A model generated the notes under the pieces. It was not told the DNA's origin and ran no database searches. It was given only the letters and a program-made list of their open reading frames with translations. Shown here one piece after another: positions 51,889 through 59,853 of a stretch of 64,000 nucleotides of DNA. Position 1 is the stretch's first letter, and every line of letters begins with the position of its first letter. A program made the position numbers and the translations under genes. Origin of the DNA: Paenibacillus nanensis (GTDB lineage Bacteria; Bacillota; Bacilli; Paenibacillales; Paenibacillaceae); assembly GCF_003583765.1 (NCBI RefSeq), contig NZ_QXQA01000008.1, positions 185,774 through 249,773 of the forward strand, read 5' to 3'.

Positions 51889-51902
51889 TGTAAACGCTAT
51901 CA
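51889..51902. promoter_or_regulatory. Consensus CcpA cre box upstream of the araC-type gene
   Basis: TGTAAACGCTATCA meets TGWAANCGNTNWCA at every fixed position. It lies 30-43 bases before the araC-type ATG, where bound CcpA would block transcription. Confidence 0.82.
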
Positions 51903-51977
51903 GTTCCATGACTATGTCATGAATCCTATCATCCTATTTAATCCGAATCCTATAGGGTTGGCAAGAGCATTTTGGAC

Positions 51978-52023
51978 GAAAAAAAACGAACGGCAAAGGC
52001 ATAAGTTAGCCTTCATCCGTTCG
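51978..52023 (-). terminator. Intrinsic terminator downstream of the grpB-family gene
   Basis: On the minus strand CGAACGG-ATG-AAGGC pairs with GCCTT-TG-CCGTTCG, followed by eight T. It ends the GrpB transcript and separates it from the araC-type gene. The stretch 52024-52183 between them holds nothing recognisable. Confidence 0.9.
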
Positions 52024-52183
52024 GCGGGCATGGACACTTTGATTTCGGCGGGGTATACGACGTAGCGAAGTCGAGTGAGGGGCAAGAGTAAGCGTACATG
52101 CGTAACGTTGAAACACGAAATCCGGAAGCCGTTTGCCGGCAGTATGGGCGAGTTAGATAGAGGATAAGTCTATCAACCATAAC

Positions 52184-52732
52184 CTAGTCCCACACATTTC
52201 GAAGGGGGAGTCCAAGCTCTGTTCGGGCCAGGTCGTCAACTTGTTGAATAAAGGCAGTTTTTGCCCGTGTGTAGCCCTCAGGGTCGGAATGATATTGCTC
52301 AGCCAGCACATATTTAAGTTCGCCGTATTCCTTTACTAATTCAGGATGCTTACGAAGGTAATCGCGAAATAGCAGTTCTTTCCTACCGTTAAAGCCCTCG
52401 ATCGGCAGGATATGCAAATGATGCGTTCTCTCGCCTTTGAGTTCTTTTGCCAATAAATGTCGGCCGGTCATGCCGGTTTCAACATAGCGGTAACCAGAAC
52501 TTCTAAGCAAGTTCGCGTAAACCGCTTCATTAAGCAAGGGATGAACGCCAGCGAACATATCAATAATTGGTTTTGCGTCTAGATTAGGGATAGAGGTGCT
52601 CCCCGTATGCTCGATTGTAACGATATTTGCGTCAAGAATGTGAAGTAACCGTTGTTTCTCTTTTTCAAATTCCAATGGCCACTTGGGGTTATAGGGAACG
52701 ATTTTGACAGCATAACGATTAGACTTAGACAT
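52184..52732 (-). CDS. GrpB family protein (UPF0157, nucleotidyltransferase-like)
   Basis: A 182-residue protein of the GrpB/UPF0157 family, related to the nucleotidyltransferase fold and to the C-terminal domain of some CoaE proteins. Characteristic are VPYNPKWPLEFEKEKQRLLHIL, the IEHTGSTSIPNLDAKPIIDMFAGV nucleotide-binding-like block, HLHILPIEG and FRDYLRKHPELVKEYGELK. Cellular role is unknown. AGGAAGGGAA lies before the ATG. It is a single-gene unit ended by the terminator at 51978. Confidence 0.92.
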   Translation of the reverse strand: MSKSNRYAVKIVPYNPKWPLEFEKEKQRLLHILDANIVTIEHTGSTSIPNLDAKPIIDMFAGVHPLLNEAVYANLLRSSGYRYVETGMTGRHLLAKELKGERTHHLHILPIEGFNGRKELLFRDYLRKHPELVKEYGELKYVLAEQYHSDPEGYTRAKTAFIQQVDDLARTELGLPLRNVWD

Positions 52733-52856
52733 TTATTTCCCTTCCTTTTCAGTTATAATGACGAAGCTCTTCGCCAAGACGAAACGCTTGTTTCTTTTTT
52801 TGGCGGGATGCTGGTGTTGACGAGAAGCGATGGGAAGGTGTGAGCAGTGAGCGGAC

Positions 52857-53732
52857 CTATCTCCACATACCTTCGATAATATTTCCGATTTGCTGTCGGA
52901 TTGGGTCCGCCATTTTGTCCTTCGGGAAACCGAAATAAAGGTCAATCGCGAGGTCTAGACCGCTCCACATGCTCACCTTATTCTCCTTGGCCAATCGAAG
53001 AGCGATCGGCTCGGCCAACAAGGAACAGCCGATTTCCTTCTGAACCAGGTCCCCGATAAGGAACTCGTCATCCACGTATAAGATTTTGCGAGGATTGACC
53101 TTCCTGTTCGCGAAATAATCAATCGACTGTTTGTAGAAGGGGCAGCCTTGCGTGGTCCAAACCCATGGCTTACCGGCGAAGTAATCCAGAGCCGCTTCTT
53201 CATCCGGGGGATTCCAAGTGTTCGGATAAACGACGGCCATTCGAAAGGTTCTTAATTTGATCGCATGGATGGATGTGCTCCCCTGATTCCCGTAGTAAAA
53301 GCCAGCGCTTATCGTGTTATTCTGGATATCCGCGACGAAGTGCTCGCTCTTGGTTTCAAGAAAGTGTAATTCAACGCGCGGCAGCCGCTCAGCCATCAAT
53401 TCGACCAATTCACTGACACGAAGGAGCTCCCCGTCCGTGTTCAGCCCGATACGAAAGCTCTGGACAGGATCCTGGCGCAGGTCGCTTGCGATTTGGCGAA
53501 AGCCTTCGATCGATGCGATAATCTTTTGAGACTCTTCAAGCAGCTTCGCCCCTTTCTCCGTGAGAGACATGCCTTTCGGGGTCCGATAGAAGAGCGGAAA
53601 TCCCACTTCGCTCTCTAGGGCCTTCAGGTGCGCGCTTGCAGCAGGCTGGCTCGTATGCAGCTTAACCGCCGCTTCGGTTAAATTCCCCGTTTGGGCAACC
53701 TCGATAAAGGTTTTTAACTGATACAGTTCCAC
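52857..53732 (-). CDS. LysR family transcriptional regulator
   Basis: A 291-residue LysR protein: winged HTH in the first 60 residues (ELYQLKTFIEVAQTGNLTEAAVKLHTSQPAASAHLKALESEVG), effector domain from about 90. I chose the GTG at 53732 because GAGAGTGG stands just before it and LysR proteins start two residues before YQLKTF; an ATG 19 codons upstream would add an untypical tail. It is divergent from the LysE-type exporter gene with 134 bases between, the classic LysR/LysE pairing in which an amino acid induces its own export. Confidence 0.92.
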   Translation of the reverse strand: MELYQLKTFIEVAQTGNLTEAAVKLHTSQPAASAHLKALESEVGFPLFYRTPKGMSLTEKGAKLLEESQKIIASIEGFRQIASDLRQDPVQSFRIGLNTDGELLRVSELVELMAERLPRVELHFLETKSEHFVADIQNNTISAGFYYGNQGSTSIHAIKLRTFRMAVVYPNTWNPPDEEAALDYFAGKPWVWTTQGCPFYKQSIDYFANRKVNPRKILYVDDEFLIGDLVQKEIGCSLLAEPIALRLAKENKVSMWSGLDLAIDLYFGFPKDKMADPIRQQIGNIIEGMWR

Positions 53733-53866
53733 ATAACCACTCTCTTTCCGGCTTAGGTTGCGATCATCCGTTTTACTGATTGACTTCATCGGGTAATGCG
53801 ATTGGACGGCTGCGCCGCTGCGGGGCTATATTAACCCCATAACGATGATTCAAGGAGCGTAACGCG

Positions 53867-54460
53867 ATGTCTCTGTTTCTTGCTATGTGCTTATTTTCTT
53901 TATCCATGTCCATCTCGCCGGGTCCTGTGAACATGACCATTCTAACTTCAGGCGTTAATTTCGGCTTCAAACGCACGTTTTCCTTCGTTTCCGGCGCAAC
54001 GCTCGGATTCGTGCTGCTGCTGACCGCAGTAGGACTCGGCGTTTCCAATCTCGCGGCACAAGTTCCGTCGTTTTATGGGCTGTTAAAGTATGCCGGCTCC
54101 GGCTATATGATCTATGTCGGCTGCAAAATCATGACGGCGCGACCGGACCTAAAGCAGAGTGAACGTCAAACCCTGCGTTACCGTCATGGGTTTCTGATGC
54201 AGTGGCTGAATCCTAAAGCCTGGATCGCCTGTTTAACGGGGGTTTCGGCTTTCGGCCTTAAAGACTCGTATTCGATGCTGTTTGTCTTTGTCTGCATTTA
54301 TTTTCTAATCTGTTACCTTTCGCTTGCAGCCTGGGCGTTATTAGGGGCCAAGCTGCAGCTTCTGACTCGGGTAAGAAACGGAATCCGCGCCTTTAATGCC
54401 GCAATGGGAGCTATACTGATTCTCGTCGCTGTTTATCTATTATTTTCAACCACACTTTAG
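53867..54460 (+). CDS. LysE family amino-acid exporter
   Basis: A 197-residue membrane protein with six predicted helices. The N-terminal SISPGPVNMTILTSGVNFGFKRTFSFVSGATLGF and the FLMQWLNPKAWIACLTG block (NPKA motif) are diagnostic for LysE/RhtB translocators, which export amino acids or analogues. It is divergent from the LysR gene and probably under its control. GGAGCG precedes the ATG. Exported compound is not predictable. Confidence 0.93.
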   Translation: MSLFLAMCLFSLSMSISPGPVNMTILTSGVNFGFKRTFSFVSGATLGFVLLLTAVGLGVSNLAAQVPSFYGLLKYAGSGYMIYVGCKIMTARPDLKQSERQTLRYRHGFLMQWLNPKAWIACLTGVSAFGLKDSYSMLFVFVCIYFLICYLSLAAWALLGAKLQLLTRVRNGIRAFNAAMGAILILVAVYLLFSTTL

Positions 54461-54618
54461 TAAGCGGAGCGAGGCCCAGCCAACCGTAAGAAGATTATAT
54501 AGGAATATTTTGAGTTTGGAACTATTTAAAGAAAATGACATATAACGATTCGCGCTGAACGGATAGAGTAATGGAAAAATGTGTTATAATAAGTCATCTT
54601 GAATACGGGGGAGCCTTA

Positions 54619-55365
54619 ATGACAGTAGGATCGCAAAACGATATTGACGGGCTGAAGAAAATCGGCAAAATCGTTGCAATGACGATTGATGAAATGAAAC
54701 GTCAAACACGTGTCGGAATGACGACAAAGGAATTGGATGAGATCGGGGGCGAGTTTTTGCGAAGGCATGGGGCCGTGTCCGCGCCTAAGAAAACGTACAA
54801 TTTCCCCGGCGACACTTGTATTAGCATTAACCGTGAAGTTGCCCACGGCATACCGGGTAATCGAATCATTCAGCCGGGCGATTTAATAAACATCGACGTT
54901 TCGGCGGAACTGGGGGGCTATTATGCCGATGCGGGGCATTCTTTTCCGATTGCGCCCTACAAGCCGTCATTAATGCGTCTGTGCCAATACACCCACAATA
55001 CGATGATGAAAGTCATCTCTTCGCTTAAGCATGGCGTGAGATTGAACGAAGTCGGAAGGATGATTGAAAGCGAGGCCAAAAAAGGCGGCTATCATGTCAT
55101 TCAGAATCTATGCAGCCACGGCATCGGGAAATCTCTGCATGAGGCCCCGACAGAGATACTGCCGGTTTATAACAAGCACGACAAACGGGTATTGAAAGAG
55201 GGGATGGTCATTACCATCGAGCCCTTTTTATCTACCGGCGCAGAGTATGTCGTTGAGCAATCGGACGGATGGACGATGCGTGTGCCCGACAATAGCTTTG
55301 CGGCGCAGCATGAGCACACGATTATTATAACAAAGAATCAACCGATTATTGTAACTGCGGTATAG
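54619..55365 (+). CDS. map: Type I methionine aminopeptidase
   Basis: A 248-residue pita-bread-fold metallopeptidase that removes the initiator Met from new proteins. All five metal ligands are visible: Asp in NIDVS, Asp 11 residues later in YADAGHSF, His in CSHGIGKSLHE, Glu in TIEPFLS and Glu in QHEHTIII. I chose the ATG at 54619, seven bases after GGGGGAG; an ATG 16 codons upstream is not preceded by a ribosome binding site. It is not in the ribosomal-protein operon, so it is probably a second copy beside the main map gene. A strong terminator follows. Confidence 0.93.
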   Translation: MTVGSQNDIDGLKKIGKIVAMTIDEMKRQTRVGMTTKELDEIGGEFLRRHGAVSAPKKTYNFPGDTCISINREVAHGIPGNRIIQPGDLINIDVSAELGGYYADAGHSFPIAPYKPSLMRLCQYTHNTMMKVISSLKHGVRLNEVGRMIESEAKKGGYHVIQNLCSHGIGKSLHEAPTEILPVYNKHDKRVLKEGMVITIEPFLSTGAEYVVEQSDGWTMRVPDNSFAAQHEHTIIITKNQPIIVTAV

Positions 55366-55378
55366 AGCATGACAAGAG

Positions 55379-55416
55379 AAGCGACCAGGATTGACGATCG
55401 GGTCGCTTTTTTTTTC
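55379..55416 (+). terminator. Intrinsic terminator after map
   Basis: AAGCGACC pairs with GGTCGCTT around a 14-base loop and is followed by a long T-run (TTTTTTTTT). Confidence 0.93.
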
Positions 55417-55479
55417 AACGGTCTGGATCTATGTTAATATAAACAGGTGTTTCGTCGCATTTCCATAAGGGAGAGTTTC

Positions 55480-55512
55480 ATGATGATCATCCAATTCATT
55501 CGTTTTAGGTAA
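55480..55512 (+). CDS. Leader peptide MMIIQFIRFR upstream of the rRNA methyltransferase gene
   Basis: A ten-codon ORF with its own strong ribosome binding site (AAGGGAGAG, five bases before the ATG). The peptide ends Arg-Phe-Arg directly before the stop. Arg/Lys-X-Arg/Lys is the known arrest motif by which macrolides and ketolides stall ribosomes on ErmD-type leaders. The first base of the downstream terminator stem (55516) is four bases past the stop, so a ribosome halted at codons 8-10 would cover it. Its start could be either of the first two ATG codons. Function as an inducible leader is inferred from position and sequence. Confidence 0.78.
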   Translation: MMIIQFIRFR

Positions 55513-55611
55513 TGGAAGGTACAGCTCATATGGCCCGGCATTTTTGAACGAAATGGCTTGGGTTTATTTGACTGTGCCTTTTTTCATTCACCGAATACGA
55601 ATGAAAGGGTG
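55513..55611 (+). promoter_or_regulatory. Transcription attenuator and translation-control structure before the rRNA methyltransferase gene
   Basis: AAGGTACAG (55516-55524) pairs with CTGTGCCTT (55572-55580), enclosing a smaller hairpin, and is followed by six T (55579-55584): a Rho-independent terminator inside the leader. After it TTCATTC (55583-55589) can pair with GAATGAA (55599-55605), next to the ribosome binding site AAGGGTG. The same GAATGAA block is complementary over nine bases (ACGAATGAA, 55597-55605) to leader codons 6-8 (TTCATTCGT, 55495-55503), an alternative fold. This layout fits drug-dependent read-through. Confidence 0.72.
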
Positions 55612-55618
55612 CTTTTTT

Positions 55619-56500
55619 GTGTTTCCAAAAATTAAAAAGTTGATGAGCGCTGAAAAAATAGAGAGCGTTCAGGGGATATTTAGATGTCCATTGTGTAAAC
55701 AACAGATGAACATGATTCATGCGCAAAGTTTAGTGTGCGGCAAACAGCACTGCTTTGATCTGGCGAAGCAGGGATATGTAAACCTTTTGACCCGATCCGG
55801 CAGAACGAAGTATGACAAAAAAATCTTCGAATATAGAAGGGTCATCAGCAAAGGCGGTTTATTTAACCCCTTGCATGCCGCGCTAAGTGAAATCATTAAG
55901 AGTCAGCTCCCGAATGACGGGCCGGCAAGTTTACTGGATGCAGGGTGTGGGGAAGGCTCCCATTTAAATCGCATTCAAATGGAAATCAATCGGAAAAACA
56001 CCAACCCTCTATTAGCTGTAGGGATCGATATCTCAAAGGAGGGAATTGGTTATGCCGCAGCCGAATATACAAATGCGATTTGGTGCGTCGCGGATATTGC
56101 AAACTGTCCATTTGCGAATGAGCAATTCCATTTTATTCTCAACATTCTTTCGCCGGCGAATTATTCGGAATTTAAAAGGCTGGTTACGCATAATGGCTTG
56201 GTGATCAAAGCAGTTCCGGAACAGGACTATCTGAAGGAACTGAGAGAAGTGTTTTACGAAGGGTCGGATAAACAGATCTATTCGAATTCGCTTACCATAG
56301 ACCACTTCAACGAACAGTTTGAGGTATTGGATGTGGAACGCATTCGATATCAAGCAGATCTGCATGAAGCTTTAATCGAGCCATTGCTCGGTATGACGCC
56401 ATTAGCGTGGGGGACATCCAAGGAGCGCATAGAAAAGGTTCAACGGATGAATTTGAAACAAGTCACGATGGACTTTAAAATTTTGGTTGGCAAAAAATAA
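55619..56500 (+). CDS. rlmA: RlmA-family 23S rRNA (guanine-N1) methyltransferase
   Basis: A 293-residue SAM-dependent methyltransferase. The zinc finger at the N-terminus (CPLC...VCGKQHCFDLAKQGYVNLL) and the motif I region LLDAGCGEGSH followed by GIDISKEGIGYAA match RlmA(I)/RlmA(II), which methylate N1 of G745 or G748 in helix 35 of 23S rRNA, in the exit tunnel next to the macrolide site. The G748 enzyme (TlrB type) adds to tylosin and telithromycin-related phenotypes. The GTG at 55619 follows AAGGGTG by eight bases; upstream in-frame codons lie inside the attenuator. Which guanine it modifies cannot be told by eye. Confidence 0.9.
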   Translation: MFPKIKKLMSAEKIESVQGIFRCPLCKQQMNMIHAQSLVCGKQHCFDLAKQGYVNLLTRSGRTKYDKKIFEYRRVISKGGLFNPLHAALSEIIKSQLPNDGPASLLDAGCGEGSHLNRIQMEINRKNTNPLLAVGIDISKEGIGYAAAEYTNAIWCVADIANCPFANEQFHFILNILSPANYSEFKRLVTHNGLVIKAVPEQDYLKELREVFYEGSDKQIYSNSLTIDHFNEQFEVLDVERIRYQADLHEALIEPLLGMTPLAWGTSKERIEKVQRMNLKQVTMDFKILVGKK

Positions 56501-56527
56501 ACCAAGCAACCGCCATACCATTCGTCA

Positions 56528-56554
56528 GAGGCTGCCGCGACGGCGGCCTCTTAC
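56528..56554 (+). terminator. Hairpin after the rRNA methyltransferase gene
   Basis: GAGGC-T-GCCG pairs with CGGC-G-GCCTC. The following TTAC is a weak T-run. From here to 56780 the sequence is AT-rich and holds no gene I can support. Confidence 0.62.
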
Positions 56555-56780
56555 AATTATTACTTCGCATTCTATGGTTTTTAAATTGAAGACTCGTCAG
56601 CTTTTGAAAAAAAGTTTTAGACTGAACCATTTATATAAGGACAGCGGCTTCCAAAACCTGATAAATAAGTTCTTGGACAGCAGCTGTTGTCATTCAATTA
56701 ACGTTCTACCGTTAGCATAATCAATTAAGCGTGAGTATTAAGTCCAACAATTCGATAATCGCTTTCAACCTCTTCTCTTG

Positions 56781-57215
56781 CTACTTGAATAGATCTTGAA
56801 TGACTGACAGGTCAAAATCACTTCTAACTTTATAACCCCTTAGTTTATTACCTTGTAATTCTGGATCAAAAATCTCTATATAAGAATTATCATATAAATG
56901 CACACCGTATCTTGCTTCTGTTTCTGTATAGAGCGTGAGCATAAATCTATCCTTTACCTCGCTCACATCCTCATTATTATCACGTTTTAGCTCCAGTTGA
57001 TTTAGCGTCTTTTTAATTTCCTCTACTTTTCTTGCATCAGTAACATTTACTTTTTCGTTCTTATCAGCTTTTGTCACTTCAATTTTGTTTATATCCTTGA
57101 GTTCTAATAACTCTCCGCCAATGAATACTTTATTGAAATGCAAATATAGAAAAACCGATACCCCAAGTAAAACAATGATGCTTATTACAATTGTTTTTTT
57201 ATTTCGTGTTTTCAT
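56781..57215 (-). CDS. Hypothetical membrane-anchored protein
   Basis: A 144-residue protein I do not recognise. It starts with a positively charged stretch (KTRNKK) and one hydrophobic segment (TIVISIIVLLGVSVFLYLHF, residues 8-27), then an extracytoplasmic part rich in Lys, Asp and Glu that looks like a small alpha/beta domain (EEIKKTLNQLELKRDN; RFMLTLYTETEARYGVHLYDNSYIEIFDP). TGAGGAGG lies before the ATG, so it is very likely real. Composition is AT-rich, unlike the neighbours, which points to horizontal acquisition. It may be a YcdA/YpmB-like lipoprotein relative without the Cys. Confidence 0.72.
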   Translation of the reverse strand: MKTRNKKTIVISIIVLLGVSVFLYLHFNKVFIGGELLELKDINKIEVTKADKNEKVNVTDARKVEEIKKTLNQLELKRDNNEDVSEVKDRFMLTLYTETEARYGVHLYDNSYIEIFDPELQGNKLRGYKVRSDFDLSVIQDLFK

Positions 57216-57436
57216 AAAAGCCTCCTCAATCCCATTTTTTTGAATAGAGAACTCTCAGTCCAAGCCTCAAATCTCCAATAAGACTCACAACGACTAACAC
57301 GAAATTTTTGGAGTATCTTCATGTTACAATGCCCCTTGTCGTGGGAATTGGTTTCGAATTGAATTCCCACAACAATACCACATATTAGAACAATCATGCC
57401 CTTCAGTTTAATCTCTGATTATTAGTCAATATTGCT

Positions 57437-57649
57437 TCATTTTTTCTTGCTGTTATTATTTTTATTTAAGGTATAGATAAGATTTGTAACGCCAAACGTA
57501 AACGCCCCAAGCAACACTACAATATGACCTACATTAAGCTTTAATTTCGGTTGATCAACACTAATTGCAGGTTTATTCGATTCAATTAATACATACAAAA
57601 AGGCAATAATAGGTAGAACAATGGAAATAATTATGATCATTATATTCAT
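57437..57649 (-). CDS. Small hypothetical membrane protein
   Basis: About 70 residues with two hydrophobic segments (IMIIIISIVLPIIAFLYVLI and GHIVVLLGAFTFGVTNLIYTL) and a basic C-terminus (NKNNNSKKK). It is not a family I know. The ATG at 57649 lacks its own clear ribosome binding site, but a GAGGTGG upstream serves a seven-codon reading frame whose TGA overlaps this ATG (AAATGA), so translation may be coupled. Codon choice is AT-rich. It could be a small membrane peptide such as a toxin-like or immunity-like protein, which is speculative. Confidence 0.5.
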   Translation of the reverse strand: MNIMIIIISIVLPIIAFLYVLIESNKPAISVDQPKLKLNVGHIVVLLGAFTFGVTNLIYTLNKNNNSKKK

Positions 57650-57842
57650 TTTATTTTTCGACCCATAAATCCACCTCGATACTGGCTTCAACCAGCATAT
57701 TCTCTAAGTCCTTCACCGGCGGGTAGAATGACTTTATTTCCGTTGATTCAAAATCAACCTAACGTTCCCTGTTAGATCAACAAGTAATAGGGTTACCATG
57801 TATTATAATAATGGAAATTCAATGAAGGGTAGTGTTTTTTAA

Positions 57843-58190
57843 TTGAAAACTTTTTATTGTGATCTGGAAATCACTTTAGATGTCATTGGCGGGAAGTGGA
57901 GGCCTCTTATTCTGTATTATTTAATAAAAGGTCCTAAACGGACCGGTGAATTGAAAAGGCTCATACCCACAATATCTCAGAAAATGTTAGTCCAGTCGTT
58001 GCGGGAGTTGGAGAGTGCTAATTTGATTATAAGAAAAATGTACAATCAGGTACCACCAAAAGTGGAATATTCAATATCAGAAATGGGTATGTCACTTGAA
58101 CCCACTTTGCGAGCTCTTTGTGATTGGGGCCAAAATTATGCAGAGAAGAACTTGAGTAAGGATGAATATCGGAAATTAAATGTAGAATAG
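57843..58190 (+). CDS. HxlR family transcriptional regulator
   Basis: A 115-residue winged-helix protein. The HxlR signature is complete: CDLEITLDVIGGKWRPLILYYLIKGPKRTGELKRLIPTISQKMLVQSLRELESANLI followed by the wing VPPKVEYSISEMGMSLEPTLRALCDWG. Such regulators answer to quinones, aldehydes or disulfide stress. It starts at TTG with GAAGGGTAG upstream. Two reductase-type genes, one broken, lie downstream on the same strand, and the intact NmrA-like reductase at 58894 is the probable target. Confidence 0.92.
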   Translation: MKTFYCDLEITLDVIGGKWRPLILYYLIKGPKRTGELKRLIPTISQKMLVQSLRELESANLIIRKMYNQVPPKVEYSISEMGMSLEPTLRALCDWGQNYAEKNLSKDEYRKLNVE

Positions 58191-58376
58191 AGTAATTTCA
58201 TGACCCATTTATTCTGCACTTCATCGCAATTATCACTTTTTAGTTACTATATAACCTAAAAGTACGTACTATTTTAAAAATTATAGATGGAACATAATAA
58301 GACTTGTGGCCATGAAGAAAATCAAAGAATTAATAAAAGGAGTCGTATGTAGGTCGATAAGTTTTTGGAGGTCGTT

Positions 58377-58839
58377 ATGAAATTTGGCTTTATTGGTGCT
58401 GGAGCAGGACTTTGTAATATTATGCGTGACGTGGGCGCAAATACCTGCTGCTTTGTCAATGGTTCCTGACTGGACAGGCCGCGTTCTTATTGATACTAAC
58501 AACCGTTTTGAAAATACGGAACCTCTACTTGTTGAATGGTCAGGAAAGAATTCAAGTGAAATCGTAGCTCAATATGCTCCGGGGGCTCATGTAATTAAAG
58601 CTTTTAACAGTGTTCCGATGGAACGGATTAAGGATTACACGGAAGAGAAGCCGAAGACTGTCCTATTCATGTCCGGTGACGACATCGAGGTAAAACAAGT
58701 CTTGTAAGAAATTTGGGAGAAGATTGGCTTTGCCTGTATTGATCTTGGATCCTTGAGCCAGGGCGTTCTACTGCAGCAAACAGGAGGACCTCTCGCCGGA
58801 TTGAATTTAAATCTGCTGGATCAATGCACTGTACGATAA
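58377..58839 (+). pseudogene. NADPH-dependent F420-reductase-like (NADP oxidoreductase) gene, internally deleted
   Basis: The sequence starts with MKFGFIGAGAG in one frame, the Rossmann opening of NADP-F420 oxidoreductase-like proteins (PF03807). It then jumps to another frame at DFVILCVTWAQIPAALSMVPDWTGRVLIDTNN, which in relatives lies about 45 residues further on, so a deletion of the middle of the nucleotide-binding domain has occurred. The frame continues through HVIKAFNSVPMERI to VKQVL, meets TAA at 58705, and after it goes on in frame with EIWEKIGFACIDLGSL...GGPLAGLNLNLL. Deletion plus nonsense codon show a dead gene. GGAGG precedes the ATG. Confidence 0.83.
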
Positions 58840-58893
58840 CGTTATTCTTTACTGCAACTGGTTTATCAATAAAAGTTCAAAGGGGTTACTAAT

Positions 58894-59775
58894 ATGGGTA
58901 AAATACTTATTACTGGAGCAACGGGTAATCTTGGCAGCAGGACGCTAAACCTTCTTCTTAAAAAGGTTCCGGCAAATCAGGTCGCTGTATTGGTACGTGA
59001 TCCGCAATCCGAAAAAATCGAAAGGTTTGTTAAAGAAGGTGTGGAGGCTCATCAGGGCGACTATTTTGATTATAACTCCCTTCTGCGAGCTTTTAACGGT
59101 GTTGACAAAGTCATGCTTATCTCCGCGCAAGCATTTACCGACCGTAATACGCAACATTTCAATGTCATCGCAGCTGCAAAGCAGGCTGGTGTTAAACAAG
59201 TGATCTTCACGTCGATCATACGAAGAGAAAATTCAAATCTTATTGTGCCCGAAGTGTCGATGTCAGACTTATTTGCTGAACAAACGCTTAAAGCATCCGG
59301 ATTAGCTTATACCATTCTGCGGAATCCACCGTATCTTGAAGTCATGCATATGTATTTCGGAGATCCGCTTAAAACCGGCGTGCGAGTACCAGAGGGTTCC
59401 GGCAAAGTTGCCGCTGCATCTCTGGATGATTTGGCGGCAGCTAACGTAGCCGTTCTCACCCAACACGGGCACGAAAATAAGTCATACACTCTAAGTGGCA
59501 GCGAGGGAAGCTCTTTTGCAGACATCGCTGAAGCCCTCTCGGAGATTAGTGAGATGAATATCCCTTATGAGGCAGTTAGCGAAAAAGAATATATAGACTC
59601 TATGGTAGCGAATGGCTTGCCTGTTTTCATGACTGATTTTTTATTAGGCTGGGTGCGAGGAATCAACACTGGAGAATTTTCGGAGACATCCGGGGATCTT
59701 GAACGTCTGATTGGCCGAAAACCAATGACATATAAGGAATTCTTTAAATATCAGTTTTCTAAAGTTGAAGATTGA
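58894..59775 (+). CDS. NmrA-like NAD(P)H-binding reductase (SDR_a5 / QorB type)
   Basis: A 293-residue atypical short-chain reductase. The cofactor loop is ITGATGNLGSRTLNLLLKK, and the pattern VAVLVRDPQSEKIERFVKEGVEAHQGDYFDYNSLLRAFNGVDKVMLIS is that of QorB-like quinone reductases. QorB in E. coli reduces quinones with NADPH. AAAGGGGT precedes the ATG. It follows the broken F420-reductase-like gene and the HxlR regulator, fitting a small quinone/aldehyde-stress regulon. A hairpin at 59815 ends it. Confidence 0.9.
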   Translation: MGKILITGATGNLGSRTLNLLLKKVPANQVAVLVRDPQSEKIERFVKEGVEAHQGDYFDYNSLLRAFNGVDKVMLISAQAFTDRNTQHFNVIAAAKQAGVKQVIFTSIIRRENSNLIVPEVSMSDLFAEQTLKASGLAYTILRNPPYLEVMHMYFGDPLKTGVRVPEGSGKVAAASLDDLAAANVAVLTQHGHENKSYTLSGSEGSSFADIAEALSEISEMNIPYEAVSEKEYIDSMVANGLPVFMTDFLLGWVRGINTGEFSETSGDLERLIGRKPMTYKEFFKYQFSKVED

Positions 59776-59814
59776 AAGCTGGGTATGTTTTTAGACTAAA
59801 TTTGAAAAAGAAAC

Positions 59815-59853
59815 AGCGACAGCCAAGCACGAGAAAAATTGACTGTCGCTATT
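59815..59853. terminator. Hairpin between convergent reductase and paiB genes
   Basis: AGCGACAG pairs with CTGTCGCT across a 20-base loop. The T-run is short (ATTG), so efficiency is uncertain. Confidence 0.6.

Noticed and set aside
57212..57397. A 61-codon minus-strand frame whose stop overlaps the start of the hypothetical membrane protein (ATGA).
   Set aside because: The overlap looks like coupling, but the frame has no ribosome binding site or hydrophobic or domain pattern, and its end simply reads through the neighbour's ribosome binding site.
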